Positions 23,608 to 34,867 are shown, numbered from the stretch's first letter. The stretch is 64,000 nucleotides of DNA from Salmonella enterica subsp. arizonae (GCF_008692845.1 NZ_VXJW01000001.1:434001-498000); one strand, 5' to 3'. Notes: a model not told the origin generated them from the letters alone. Numbers and translations are program-made.

Positions 23608-24131
23608 TAAACGTCTTTTGCCACCTATAATCTGTACCTTATCGCAAACGAAGAGACTGTATTTTGTTTACACGCCCTTTTCACCTCCTGCTCTATATTC
23701 CACAAATGCTGGCAATGTCCTCAGCGTATGACTTATCAGTATGGCTATTTGATAATCAGCGGTAAAGAAGTTGCAGCCTTCCATAACCAAATAAGATAGT
23801 TCCGCCAAAGATAAGAATACTATAATAGTTAGAAAAGCAATTAGCGAAGGTCGTTTCGATTGTATGCGACAACGTGTTGAAACGACGATTTTCCGTAAAG
23901 AAAACGCCGAGGAGTATCCAATTATTCAAACACATGTACAGGAACATAACCATCTAACCGGGATAGATTCAATCCGCTCACCATAGCCGTTATGTAGTAA
24001 GGCCCGAAGTCTGGAAAATCCAGTCCGGCATCCGTTAATTTAAAGTTCTCGCTTATGCAGACAATAATATAATGCCTACGTTTCTACAATTGTCAGGATG
24101 CAGAAGCAGATTATGGACATGAAGTAAACCA
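23608..24131. other. Gene-poor spacer between pcgL and ugtL
   Basis: No complete gene is supported. On the plus strand, codons from about 23846 to a TAG ending at 23985 read RFDCMRQRVETTIF, KENAEEYPIIQ and QEHNHLTGIDSIRSP. This mixed hydrophilic sequence looks more like decayed coding DNA than random AT-rich spacer. I do not recognise the parent gene, and there is no start or ribosome binding site. An overlapping minus-strand frame (23756-23953) has no family signature. Confidence 0.4.
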
Positions 24132-24509
24132 TTATACATCAAATTTTCTGGATAGGCGCTGAGCTTGCCGTATACTTTTATTTATCGTACATCCCAACAT
24201 AAAAATAAACCCTGCAATGACACCATAATTCCATAGACATAACTTAAGTATATTCCATAAATAAACCGAGACATGATTTAATTTTTCTGTAATTGTTATA
24301 GTCTGTACAAAGATTACGGGATGGAACAGTAAGACCCCCAACAATAATATTCCTGCGACAATAATGGTGAGCAACTGAAAAAAGGCCCACCCGATAGCGA
24401 AACGGTAAAGTAACAGTAATAATAGCCGCCCACACTTTTTTAGCCATTCTGATTGCAAAATGCTCCAGGACGCTGTCTTTTCGTGTACATCGTGATCTGA
24501 TTTCTTCAT
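24132..24509 (-). CDS. ugtL: Inner membrane virulence protein UgtL
   Basis: UgtL is a Salmonella-specific inner-membrane protein under PhoP and SlyA control. In Typhimurium it promotes resistance to antimicrobial peptides through lipid A changes and stimulates PhoQ at acidic pH. The 125-residue product has a hydrophilic N-terminus (about 1-25), two clear helices (about 28-65 and 88-108) and a basic tail ending RLSRKFDV. It is AT-rich like its effector neighbours, a sign of horizontal acquisition. The assignment rests on the pcgL-ugtL-sifB order and topology, with less detailed sequence recall. Confidence 0.78.
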   Translation of the reverse strand: MKKSDHDVHEKTASWSILQSEWLKKCGRLLLLLLYRFAIGWAFFQLLTIIVAGILLLGVLLFHPVIFVQTITITEKLNHVSVYLWNILKLCLWNYGVIAGFIFMLGCTINKSIRQAQRLSRKFDV

Positions 24510-24962
24510 TTTTGGCCCCCTCGCAGGCTTAATAATGTTATCGCTCAGCTGAAAATAAATTTGCCAGCTAATCGTTACAATAATTATAATTAAGAAAACA
24601 CTAAAACATTTATATAATAAGCACTATCAGTATAGTGCCTATACTTAGCTTCCCCAAGCGCCTCAACATTCTTAATCTAAGAATACTTTCAGTTTAGCTT
24701 TTTATAAAACAATTTCTACACGGTTGAGCAACAATTTACTTAATTCGTAAATAATTATTAATTAAATTAATTTATTTTTAACAGTTAACCCACTCCTTAT
24801 ACTCCTCCTACACGGTAGACACATAAGCTTTACAGTAATGGTGTTGCCGAATCAGATGAAAAGTAAAAATCAGGTATTCCACTGATAGAAAACATGGAGT
24901 AATACTTTAAATATATTCCATCCAAAAACACAAATATCATCATATAATCAGTGGCTTACATT
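24510..24962. other. AT-rich ugtL-sifB divergent regulatory region
   Basis: This 450-base stretch has no gene. It is strongly AT-rich with runs such as ATTATTAATTAAATTAATTTATTTTTAACAG near 24765-24787. In Salmonella this region carries the PhoP/SlyA-responsive ugtL promoter and the SsrB-responsive sifB promoter. AT-rich DNA here is a typical H-NS target. I could not place exact boxes. Confidence 0.45.
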
Positions 24963-25940
24963 ATGCCAATTACTATCGGTAGCAGTTTTTTAAAGAGCGA
25001 GCTGTTTCCTGAAAATAGTAACACGCAACGCTCATTCTTTTATTTATTATGGGAAGCAATTAAAGAGTTCTTCTGTGGCACGGGAAGAGCAGATGCCGAC
25101 AGATATATAAAAGAGTTATGTAATATTACCTCTCCGCCTGGCGCACAACGTTTACTTGATTTATTCTGTGCGTTATATAAATTATCATCACCAACATGCA
25201 GAGATAATTTTCATTTTGAGTACTATAAGGATGCTGAGTGTCAATATACTAATCTATATATAGAAGATGGTGCAGAAACTCCATTACGTATTGTGATACG
25301 CCAGGATTACTATTATTATAGCATTATGGACAAAACAGTGACTTGTATTTATACATATCCCGAAACCCTGAAGACATACCCTGATGTTAGTATAAAAACC
25401 GGTACTTATGTTTGTGAGCCACTATGCTGTTTATTCCCTGAACGGTTACTACTCACACTACCCGGCGACATAACATTTTCAATTAGTTTAAATGAGATAA
25501 AAGAGACACTTATCGGCATGGCAGAAAATGGAACTTTATATAGCTGGAAGGAGCAGGAAAGAAAAATAGCTATATCCTCCAGGATTAATACTGGCATTGC
25601 GCGGGCAGGTGTAACGCATATTGACAAAGCCACCCAAAATATAATAGCCTCAAAGGCTATTTCAGCCGCTGACCTAAAGAATACGATATATGATGCAAAT
25701 TATACACAAAGCTCAATTATGCAGATGGTTTATTCATGTCTGTTTAAAAATGATATATTAGCGAATCTTCTTTATGAAGAAACCTGTTATAATCAATTAT
25801 GTTTAAACGAACTTACTGAATATGTAGCACTTCAAATTCATAACTGTCTTTTTTCTGAAAACTTATCTTCACTAGTTGAAATAGCAGAAAAAGAGACTCA
25901 CCATCAGCTTTTACTAAACCATAAAAATAATCATTTATAA
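24963..25940 (+). CDS. sifB: SPI-2 type III effector SifB
   Basis: SifB is a translocated effector of the SPI-2 secretion system that localises to Salmonella-induced filaments, related to SifA. The 325-residue protein starts MPITIG, the conserved effector leader. The translocation motif WEK(I/M)xxFF appears as WEAIKEFF at residues 30-37, with Ala for Lys. A WxxxE motif is present at W195-E199 (WKEQE). SifA's C-terminal prenylation box is absent, as expected for SifB. ATG 24951 would add four residues; 24963 gives the family start. The sequence appears about 75% identical to Typhimurium SifB as I recall it, with a slightly longer tail. Confidence 0.88.
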   Translation: MPITIGSSFLKSELFPENSNTQRSFFYLLWEAIKEFFCGTGRADADRYIKELCNITSPPGAQRLLDLFCALYKLSSPTCRDNFHFEYYKDAECQYTNLYIEDGAETPLRIVIRQDYYYYSIMDKTVTCIYTYPETLKTYPDVSIKTGTYVCEPLCCLFPERLLLTLPGDITFSISLNEIKETLIGMAENGTLYSWKEQERKIAISSRINTGIARAGVTHIDKATQNIIASKAISAADLKNTIYDANYTQSSIMQMVYSCLFKNDILANLLYEETCYNQLCLNELTEYVALQIHNCLFSENLSSLVEIAEKETHHQLLLNHKNNHL

Positions 25941-26561
25941 TCTCCTGATAATTTTAGAAGTACCCCATTGAGGGAATGGTACCGTTCTTCATGGTTACAA
26001 TGGAATATATAGGTGCGAGGAAATCTGTACTGATCAGCCCCCGCAATGGGACGACAGGACAGGGCATTAGAAGCTCTTCCACAGGGCATTAATCCGAAGG
26101 AGTCGTGTTGGGGAGATTTTGGTAAATAACATAATAGTAGAAAAGCGGTTATAAAAAATAGAACGATTCTGGTGGACTATGGCGTTAAAGCTAAAGTGAC
26201 CTTTGATTTATTATCTACTGACCAAGAATCGTTAGTCCGATACATTCTACAATATCGCCAAGAAATATAAGACAGAAATGGCGGTTGGACGAATATTACA
26301 ATGAGCATTGTAATTAACAGGCCTATACCCGTAGACATAATGCAAACCTGGTTACTTAAAAGAATGCTCCAGATAAATATAACCATACAGCCGAAAAGTA
26401 CCCATAACACAATTATAAAACGAATACATTTACTAGCTAACTTTTTTCATACAACTTATCGCACTTATTGACAAACCGTTTTCGCTAATTTGAAGTGTCG
26501 AATAATAAATCAAAGGAATAATTGACATAATCTCCCCTCGACGTAACTGGAAGGTGGCATG
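25941..26561. other. Spacer between sifB and yncJ
   Basis: The 620-base gap marks the right edge of the horizontally acquired segment. Apart from the weak minus-strand candidate at 26177-26410 I see no gene. The last 100 bases should hold the yncJ promoter. Confidence 0.4.
26177..26410 (-). CDS. Hypothetical small membrane protein
   Basis: A 77-codon frame starting at GTG encodes two strongly hydrophobic segments (about residues 2-18 and 24-43), then a basic, aromatic turn (SWRYCRMYR) and a polar tail. The order is that of a two-helix inner-membrane peptide. No good ribosome binding site was found and I do not recognise a family. It could equally be chance in AT-rich DNA. Confidence 0.25.
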   Translation of the reverse strand: MLWVLFGCMVIFIWSILLSNQVCIMSTGIGLLITMLIVIFVQPPFLSYISWRYCRMYRTNDSWSVDNKSKVTLALTP

Positions 26562-26792
26562 ATGTTTACAAAAGCGTTATCCGTAGTTTTACTGACCTGT
26601 GCGCTGTTTTCAGGTCAGTTACTGGCAAAACAGCAAGGCCATGAATTTGTATGGTTTGAGACAGGAGGACACCAGCTAAGACATGAAGCCGACAGCGATG
26701 AATTACGGGCGGCAGCAGAAGAGTCAGCGGAGGGTTTGCGCGAGCACCATAACTGGCAGAAATCGCGCAAGCCAGAGAGTTATTTCCGTTAA
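26562..26792 (+). CDS. yncJ: Secreted DUF2554 protein YncJ
   Basis: YncJ is a small periplasmic protein of unknown function; the E. coli gene responds to envelope stress through Cpx. The 76-residue product has a signal peptide (MFTKALSVVLLTCALFSGQLLA) and a conserved charged region with HQLRHEADSDELR and AEGLREHHNWQKSRKPE. Two adjacent ATGs occur at 26559 and 26562. The second gives the E. coli N-terminus; both follow GGAAGGTGG. It is convergent with rlhA, with no gap between stop codons. Confidence 0.88.
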   Translation: MFTKALSVVLLTCALFSGQLLAKQQGHEFVWFETGGHQLRHEADSDELRAAAEESAEGLREHHNWQKSRKPESYFR

Positions 26793-28757
26793 TTAAACGC
26801 CCCTGCGCTTCGGCAGCGTTTTCATCAACGCTTCAGGGCTCACTGAAGCGACAACGCTGCCGGGCTGGGGCATTTTCAAAATGTAGTTTTTAATTTTGCC
26901 AATCACATGCATTTCGCATGGCCGACAGTCGAATTTTAGCGTCAGTACCTCATCACCATGCACCAACTGCATCGGCGTGGCTTTCCAGCTCTTAATATTT
27001 CCTTTCGCCTGTTTTGGACAAAGATTGAACGCAAAACGCAGGCAGTGCCTGGTAATCATGACCGGCACATCGCCCTTCTCCTGATGCGCTTCATAGGCTG
27101 CATCAATCAATTGTACGCCGTAACGGTGATAAAATTCCCGCGCTTTGTGATTGTACACATTAGCGAGAAAGCTGAGATGCGTTTGCGGATAGACCGGCGC
27201 AGGCTGCGCCACGGGTTTCCGGCGGCCTCGTTGATAACGGGCCAGACGCGCTGTATCAAGCATATCAATCGCCTCCCGACGGAACTGATTGAGCAGGCTG
27301 TTTGGCACGAACAACGCTGCCGGTAATGTCACCTGCACCTCACAAGCGTAGTAGATCGTCTGGCCCAGCTTCGCCAATCCGTCTTTGAGGTTATTTAACG
27401 CTTTTTCAGGGTTATTGGCTTCCTCAAACATCCCGTCAAGCGTGTGGGTGATGCTGATACCCTCTTCACTGGTCAACGTCAGGATAAGCTGTTCCTGCCA
27501 GCCGCCCAGCATGATATCAACCGCCACACGACGCTCGCTGGAGGTTTTTGTCAGCGCTTGTTGCCAGTTATGATCCAGATTACGATTCAGCGAATGATGC
27601 GGACGGACTTTATACAGGTCGGCAGGCATATCATTTGGCCAAACGCGGTAACGGTTATGACCGATTTTTTCCACAGTGTTGGCGCGGAACCCCACCACAT
27701 CACGCTTAAGCAACACATTCAGGCCATCGCCATTCGCCAATGGTTCGGTGGCCTCCACATCGAGATAGTCTTTCGCCACATTCAGGACTTCGCCTACCGG
27801 TAAGCCTATAAATTTTGGTGAATCAAATGCGCCAATATCGCCTTTACGCGCGTTAACAAAATAGTCGGTGCTGCCGCGATGGAAGGTTTTCTCCGTGGAG
27901 GGAACAAAAAAGTGTTCGGTCCGGCCAGCCGACGCACGCGCCAGATCGCTACGTTGCTCAATAATCGCGTCCAGCATCTGGCGATAATGCGCGGTGATGT
28001 TTTTGACATAGCTCATGTCTTTATAGCGCCCTTCAATCTTGAAGGAACGTACACCTGCGTCAATCAACGCGCCGAGATTAGCGGTTTGATCGTTATCTTT
28101 CATTGACAGCAAATGTTTTTCGTAAGATACCACCCGCCCCTGATCGTCTTTCAATGTATACGGTAAGCGACAGGCTTGCGAGCAATCGCCCCGATTGGCG
28201 CTGCGCCCGGTTTGCGCATGAGAAATATAACACTGCCCTGAATAAGCAACACACAGCGCGCCATGAATGAAGAACTCAATCGTGGCGTCGGTAGCCTGAT
28301 GAATAGCCGCTATCTGACTCAAATTAAGTTCGCGCGCCAGTACAATCTGTGAAAAACCGACATCGGCAAGAAACTTCGCTTTTTCCACGCTGCGAATATC
28401 GCACTGTGTACTGGCGTGAAGCTCTATCGGCGGAATATCCAGTTCCAGAATCCCCATATCCTGCACAATCAGCGCATCCACGCCGGTGTCGTACAAATCG
28501 GTAATTAACCGTTGCGCGGGCTCCAGCTCATCATCATGCAGGATGGTATTCAGAGTAACAAAAATCCTGGCGCCGTAGCGGTGGGCAAACGGTACCAGGT
28601 CGGCGATATCGCGCAGGCTGTTACTGGCATTATGCCGAGCGCCAAAACCAGGTCCGCCGATGTAGACGGCATCCGCGCCATGCAAAATCGCCTCGCGAGC
28701 GATTGCGGCGTCACGGGCCGGGCTTAACAGTTCAAGATAGTGAGGTTGCTGGCGCAT
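26793..28757 (-). CDS. rlhA: 23S rRNA C2501 hydroxylation protein RlhA (YdcP)
   Basis: RlhA is a U32-family peptidase-like protein needed for hydroxylation of 23S rRNA cytidine 2501, a modification that depends on prephenate and iron and varies with growth phase. The product has 654 residues, the family length. The U32 core is visible at LLSPARDAAIAREAILHGADAVYIGG, and the cysteine-rich signature at FIHGALCVAYSGQCYISH and GDCSQACRLPY (about 170-205). C-terminal cysteines (CLRFAFNLCPKQ, CRPCEMHVIGK) may help bind an Fe-S cluster. A TTG 18 bases upstream is in frame. I chose ATG 28757. Confidence 0.9.
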   Translation of the reverse strand: MRQQPHYLELLSPARDAAIAREAILHGADAVYIGGPGFGARHNASNSLRDIADLVPFAHRYGARIFVTLNTILHDDELEPAQRLITDLYDTGVDALIVQDMGILELDIPPIELHASTQCDIRSVEKAKFLADVGFSQIVLARELNLSQIAAIHQATDATIEFFIHGALCVAYSGQCYISHAQTGRSANRGDCSQACRLPYTLKDDQGRVVSYEKHLLSMKDNDQTANLGALIDAGVRSFKIEGRYKDMSYVKNITAHYRQMLDAIIEQRSDLARASAGRTEHFFVPSTEKTFHRGSTDYFVNARKGDIGAFDSPKFIGLPVGEVLNVAKDYLDVEATEPLANGDGLNVLLKRDVVGFRANTVEKIGHNRYRVWPNDMPADLYKVRPHHSLNRNLDHNWQQALTKTSSERRVAVDIMLGGWQEQLILTLTSEEGISITHTLDGMFEEANNPEKALNNLKDGLAKLGQTIYYACEVQVTLPAALFVPNSLLNQFRREAIDMLDTARLARYQRGRRKPVAQPAPVYPQTHLSFLANVYNHKAREFYHRYGVQLIDAAYEAHQEKGDVPVMITRHCLRFAFNLCPKQAKGNIKSWKATPMQLVHGDEVLTLKFDCRPCEMHVIGKIKNYILKMPQPGSVVASVSPEALMKTLPKRRGV

Positions 28758-28835
28758 ACAGTCATTCTTATCCAATAGCAGCGAAATGGCGGCTATTGTA
28801 GTCAGAAGCGCAAACTAACGAAATAGTTTTCCCGC

Positions 28836-29258
28836 TTAATCACGTGGGTAAGGGATCAGCGAGTGAAAATGAACCGTCTGATCGCTGCTGTTGCGATAGG
28901 TATGTGCCTGATCGCCGGCAAAATGCAAACCTTTACCTGCGTCTATCGTTTGCCATATGCCGTCAGTACACATATCCAGCCGTCCCTGAATCACTACCAC
29001 ATGTTCGATAACGCCGGATTTATGCGGCGTCGATTCGCTGACCGCGCCAGGCGACAGCAATATAGAAAAATGGTCAAACCAGAGTTCAGGATCTCACGAA
29101 AACAGCGGCGTTATCACCATCGCTTGCTGCTGGGGATCAAAGGTCGGAGGAAATTCAGCCTGCGGAGGCGAAATAAACATTGAGAATGGAACGTTCAGAC
29201 CCGTCGCAATTTTCCATAGAGTCGCAACCGTCGGACTGGATTCATTACGCTCTATCTG
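28836..29258 (-). pseudogene. sutR: Truncated sulfur-utilisation regulator gene sutR (ydcN)
   Basis: SutR is an XRE helix-turn-helix/cupin regulator in E. coli. Here the first 38 or so codons, including most of the DNA-binding domain and the start, are missing. The sequence begins at QIERNESSPTVATLWKIATG directly beside ydcO codons. An in-frame TGA at 29094-29096 splits the rest (LFS-stop-DPELWFDHFSI), after which the cupin domain continues intact to SLIPYPRD. Both defects make a functional regulator impossible. Confidence 0.9.
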
Positions 29259-29690
29259 GTGACGATGGCATCGCAAAACGTGCCCGACGTCGCTACGATG
29301 AAGGCGTCGGGCTATCAGCTTCCTGCCTCTCCGTTAATGATTTTTACCGGGTTGCTGGCGCTGCTGCTTTCGCCATTTGGTGTCTATTCTATCTGCATTG
29401 CCGCTATTACCGACGACATCTGTCAAATCCCGGAGGCCCCCCCCCGAACCAAAGCATCGCTGGTTAGCAGCTACCGCCACAGGAGTTTTTTATTTACTTG
29501 CCGGACTGGCACTGTTAAGTACGATTAGCGGTAGTTTAATTTTAGGCGCTTACTCACGAAAGCGAGCGTGACGCGGCGGTTATCGCGTTTCTCGTCACCG
29601 CAAGCGGGCTAACGCTGATGGGCATCGTTGTCTGGCTGATGGCGGCGTTAATGTGTATGGATTTGCGCCATCTTACGATGGCGCCGCAGA
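29259..29690 (+). pseudogene. ydcO: 3' remnant of benzoate-type transporter gene ydcO
   Basis: YdcO is a BenE-family inner-membrane transporter of about 390 residues. Only part of the C-terminal third is left. It starts at VTMASQNVPDVATMK next to the sutR remnant and reads on through FTGLLALLLSPFGVYSI. It then shifts frame at a run of nine C (29437-29445). Next, FYLLAGL is joined straight to LALLSTISGSL, omitting about 30 residues that lie between two LAGL-coding repeats in E. coli. The frame breaks again before ERDAAVIAFLVTASGLTLMG. Not functional. Confidence 0.88.
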
Positions 29691-29691
29691 T

Positions 29692-30360
29692 TTATTTTTT
29701 GTTCACGTTAAACATGGTGGTATCCGTCGCCATGTCATCCACAACCTGTTTCAACGTCTCAAACGCCATCGGCGTGCTGGAGTTACTCAAATCTTCGCCT
29801 TCGCCCTGGCGCACTACCTTGATGACCGGCTTGTTGGTAGCGGCATCAATCAGCTCCCCCTCAAAATAGAGGTGGGTATCCATTGTCCTGTGGCCTGTCG
29901 CCATTTGCGTACCCGCCACAATCAGCGCCACAGGGATCACTTCATAGAATTGCAGCCCCTCTTTGCTGGTATCCACGCCTGTAATCGCCCCGCGGAAAAT
30001 CAAACTGCGCGGCCCCGGGGTCGTGACCAGAGGTTTACGCTGTTCAACCGCTGATTTTACTTTAGTATTCGTATAAGCCAGCAGTTTATCAAGAACTTGC
30101 TGCCCGACCTGGGTCGTAGGTTTGGGGACGGGGTAATACGTTATCGGGTTATAAACAATACTGTCATAGTTAGAGTCATTGAACTTTGGATCTACCCAGC
30201 GCAACACCGGTTTTCCCGTGGGGGAGGTTGTTTCCTTCAGGTCCGAATAATTTTTTAAGAATCCAGAGTACTTATCCGGTTGTGTGACTTTGGACGCACA
30301 ACCGGATAACGCCAACAAGCCAGTAAGCACTGCAACTTTAAATAAAGTATGAGCACGCAT
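29692..30360 (-). CDS. ydcL: DUF3313 lipoprotein YdcL
   Basis: YdcL is a predicted outer-membrane lipoprotein of 222 residues with a clear lipobox, LSGC at residues 18-21, followed by Ala-Ser, which favours outer-membrane sorting. The rest is a DUF3313 domain (YSGFLKNYSDLKETTSPTGK, LRWVDPKFNDSNYDSIVYNP). Its function is unknown. The 3' end lies one base from the ydcO remnant. Confidence 0.88.
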   Translation of the reverse strand: MRAHTLFKVAVLTGLLALSGCASKVTQPDKYSGFLKNYSDLKETTSPTGKPVLRWVDPKFNDSNYDSIVYNPITYYPVPKPTTQVGQQVLDKLLAYTNTKVKSAVEQRKPLVTTPGPRSLIFRGAITGVDTSKEGLQFYEVIPVALIVAGTQMATGHRTMDTHLYFEGELIDAATNKPVIKVVRQGEGEDLSNSSTPMAFETLKQVVDDMATDTTMFNVNKK

Positions 30361-30515
30361 GTAACGATCCCTTTAGTCTTCATAATGATGCAAAGAAAAT
30401 AATAGCAAAATGAAACCAGTTTGGATGAACTAAAAATGTTAACGACAGCACAACTTGAACGCGGTGCCCGACGAAAAAATGCCGAACACTGAGAGACTTA
30501 CATGACTTGCATAGG

Positions 30516-31112
30516 TCAGATCGTTTTTCTCGCCAGCATCGTAGCAAAGCGCAGTTTGATACGGTTGCCGTTTTCGTCCGTGCGGTGAAGCTCGCCGACA
30601 TCTTCGTTGTATTTCAGCATGTCCCACCCTTCGTAATAGCGGCGTAATTCGCCTTCTTTAAAAGCGAACGGGAATCCCACCGTACAGGGGAAATCCGGTG
30701 TATCCATTGCCGCGACGATCAAATTATACCCGCCGGGTTTTGTGCAGCGTTGCATATTGGCAATTAAACCGGGAATGGTTTGCGCCTCAAGAAACATCAT
30801 AACCACCGTCGAGAGAATAAAATCGTACTCGCCGTCAAAGGTCAATGTATTCAGATCGACAAGGTCGGTTTGCAGATTATCCAGCCCTTCTGCCGCTTTA
30901 ATACGCTCAAGGTTAGCCATACTGGCCGGATTTTTATCCCACGCGGTAACGTCATAACCGTTCGCGGCCAGATACAGACTATTGCGGCCATTGCCACATC
31001 CCAAATCCAGCGTTCGGCCCGGCGCGACAACCTTTGCCGCCGCCAGCACATCCGAATGCGTGCGGGTTAATCCGTATTTCTCAGTAAAGTAATTTTCGTC
31101 ACGAACGGTCAT
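30516..31112 (-). CDS. tehB: Tellurite/SAM-dependent methyltransferase TehB
   Basis: TehB is a cytoplasmic class I methyltransferase that detoxifies tellurite and selenium compounds in a SAM-dependent way. The product has 198 residues. The SAM-binding glycine loop is [15 protein letters not shown] (residues 35-49) and the acidic residue after strand 2 is in VTAWDKNP. The gene start overlaps the tehA stop by 14 bases, so both are made from one transcript. All family motifs are intact. Confidence 0.92.
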   Translation of the reverse strand: MTVRDENYFTEKYGLTRTHSDVLAAAKVVAPGRTLDLGCGNGRNSLYLAANGYDVTAWDKNPASMANLERIKAAEGLDNLQTDLVDLNTLTFDGEYDFILSTVVMMFLEAQTIPGLIANMQRCTKPGGYNLIVAAMDTPDFPCTVGFPFAFKEGELRRYYEGWDMLKYNEDVGELHRTDENGNRIKLRFATMLARKTI

Positions 31113-32112
31113 TTTTTTCCTCCGTTTTCAACAGTGCAGCGCGCTCAGTGCGAATAAGCAACGTCCCCTGCACCAGCAATAGAAATGTACGAACCAGCAA
31201 TAAGGCGATAATAGCGTTAGTGAAAATAAACAGCGGGACGGCCAGAATATGGAACAGCCCTGATTCACTACCGTGACCAAGATGTAACCCCGTGGTCGCC
31301 AGCGCGGAAACGCCGAACGAAAAACTCCAGAAAGAAGCATTAAACGGTTGTGATAAATACCAGGGCATTAATCGCAGCATAAATAAAAGCTGTAACAGAC
31401 CGTAGCCGAATAGCATTTTCGCCAGCGTGTCGCCCTCCCCGCCATTGACGCTCAGCCAGGCGCTACAGGCGACCAGCGCGGGCGCCAGTTGGATACCCAG
31501 CGACGTACGCAGCACCGCCGGTAATTCGCCGCAGCTACGCAGTCGCTGCAAAATAACCGGTTCCAGACTTAACCACGAAAAAACGCCTGCGCCTAAAAAC
31601 ACCAGTCCGGCATCATTGTAACCGAGCGCTCCACAGGCCATGGCGCTGATAAAATTATTCGCTACTGTTGGCAGATAAAGCCCCGGGGTTGTCGCTTCTT
31701 CCGGATGCGCTCCGCGCCAAAGTCCCGCCGTCTGCCAGGCGGCATACGCCAGTTGTATGACGACCCCCACGCTGAATAGCGCAACGGCCAACGGGCGATA
31801 CCAGGGAACGAAGCCGATCGCGACCAGCATCGTGGTGGCGGGAAACAGGCTGACAAAACTGCTCATTACCGGATGTCGCACTTCAGCCATCACGCTATGG
31901 GGAAAGCGCACCAGACGGCTAAGGAACGCCAGGGTCAAGAGTGCCCAAATAATCATCGCCAGGATCACCATGATGTCGCCGGGCCAGTGGCTTATTGCCC
32001 ATATCTGGCTGGCATAACGCCAGGCGAATCCCATACCGATAGTGCCAAGGACGATGCCAAAATAGCCCGCAGGCAGATTGAGCACGCGATCGCTCTGCTT
32101 GTGATTACGCAT
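31099..32112 (-). CDS. tehA: Tellurite-resistance/SLAC1-family channel TehA
   Basis: TehA is a ten-helix inner-membrane protein, the bacterial homologue of the plant SLAC1 anion channel. Extra copies give tellurite and dicarboxylate-related resistance phenotypes. The product has 337 residues with evenly spaced hydrophobic helices and family segments [44 protein letters not shown] and [22 protein letters not shown]. The last contains the conserved Phe that gates the pore. The N-terminus is about seven residues longer than in E. coli, and an internal start is possible. Confidence 0.9.
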   Translation of the reverse strand: MRNHKQSDRVLNLPAGYFGIVLGTIGMGFAWRYASQIWAISHWPGDIMVILAMIIWALLTLAFLSRLVRFPHSVMAEVRHPVMSSFVSLFPATTMLVAIGFVPWYRPLAVALFSVGVVIQLAYAAWQTAGLWRGAHPEEATTPGLYLPTVANNFISAMACGALGYNDAGLVFLGAGVFSWLSLEPVILQRLRSCGELPAVLRTSLGIQLAPALVACSAWLSVNGGEGDTLAKMLFGYGLLQLLFMLRLMPWYLSQPFNASFWSFSFGVSALATTGLHLGHGSESGLFHILAVPLFIFTNAIIALLLVRTFLLLVQGTLLIRTERAALLKTEEKNDRS

Positions 32113-32197
32113 TTTGTTTAATTTATAAAGTATATTTGAAATGCATTTTATGGAATTTCTGGTTGTTTTGCCAGTACCTTTGCTACGGTTATCTTAA

Positions 32198-33735
<1,538 letters not shown>

Positions 33736-33940
33736 CATATTGCCCTTCTTCGTTGTTGGTCGTGATCACATAAATAGCCTGGTTTACCGATAACCCGCAG
33801 GAGACATGAGCGTTTATATTGTATCGCCATCACATTATTTTTTATTGGTCATATTTAGCGCATTTTCGCGTGACCCATTTCACACTTATCCAACCATTCT
33901 CCGCCTCTAAAACGCTCAACGACTGATTGTTTTATCACCC

Positions 33941-34450
33941 ATGGAGACGCAAATGATCTTTTCTGCGCAGGAAACGCTTTTTTCATTGCTGCGGCTAAAC
34001 GGGATTTCAGGACATGAAAGCAGCATTGCAGATGTTATGCAGCGCGCGTTTGAACGACAAGCCAAAGACGTCTGGCGGGATCGCTCAGGCAACCTCGTCG
34101 CCTGTTATGGCAGCGACAAACCTGACGCTCTTCGCCTGATAATTTTTTGCGCATATGGATGAAGTCGGTTTTATGGTACGCAAGATCGATCCCTCCGGTT
34201 TTTTACGTTTTGAACGCGTGGGCGGCCCGATCTGTCGATAGGGATTGATATCACCCCATCCTGCGACACGCCTGACCTGCAGGATTACTCGGATGTGCTG
34301 GTCAACCACGGCGTCGGCATCACCTGCCTGAACTATCACGGACGCGGTACGCTGGCAGGGCTTATTACGCCGCCGCGTTTGCTGCGGATGCTGGAGATGA
34401 CTGCGCACGAAAATAGTATTCCCGTTCACCATCCTCACCGAATTCCATCA
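33941..34450 (+). pseudogene. Decayed M42-family aminopeptidase gene
   Basis: The first 65 codons read like the start of an M42 (FrvX/SgcX-type) metallo-aminopeptidase (LRLNGISGHESSIADVMQRAF, DRSGNLVACY). A one-base insertion near 34141 shifts the frame away from AHMDEVGFMVRKIDPSG, which holds a metal-binding His and Asp. After RFERVGGP a large internal deletion follows. Reading resumes at SIGIDITPSCDTPDLQDYS and GVGITCLNYHGRGTLAGLI before the end is lost. In Typhimurium an M42 'cellulase-like' gene is followed by a sugar PTS cluster. Nothing of that cluster is visible here. Confidence 0.8.
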
Positions 34451-34456
34451 GGTACG

Positions 34457-34867
34457 GGCGCAACCGCGCTGGTAACATCGAGTTAAAATCATTCTCTCAC
34501 GGTGTCACTATTCCGGTTGACCCGAGCTGGGGAAACTTACAGGTACGCGCGTACACCGCCCTATAACGATAGTGAAAGAATTTGATCAGACAACACCACT
34601 TCTGTATCGCGCGTCTGCGAAGGCCGGACTATGAAGAAAGCGACAATCAAGATGTACCGTATTCTGGAATCGGGCATCGAGGCCGAGTATTTCAATATCA
34701 TTCTGGAAAACGTCAAATTCACAACGGTCGCACCATTCCTCTCTCCTAACGGTATGAGTAGTACTCACCTTGAAACGCTTGAATTGCGTTATGAAGCAAT
34801 TACCTGGAAGTATACGGAGGGTAATATTATCTATCGTGATTCATGGAACGATCGTTGTTGTGCCTGA
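34457..34867 (+). pseudogene. Degenerate orphan hcp (type VI secretion tube protein)
   Basis: Reading across frames gives successive Hcp segments: RAGNIELKSFSHGVTIPVD (34457-34513), TGTRVHRPITIVKEFDQTTP and LLYRASAKAGL in a second frame, then MKKATIKMYRILESGIEAEYF to the C-terminus HLETLELRYEAITWKY and DSWNDR in a third. These are the hallmarks of Hcp, which forms the hexameric type VI secretion tube and can carry effectors. The N-terminal 30 or so residues are lost in the join to the M42 remnant, and at least two frameshifts are present. No other type VI gene is in the window. Confidence 0.82.

Noticed and set aside
23756-23953. 65-codon minus-strand membrane-like frame
   Set aside because: It overlaps a more coding-like plus-strand remnant and lacks start signals.
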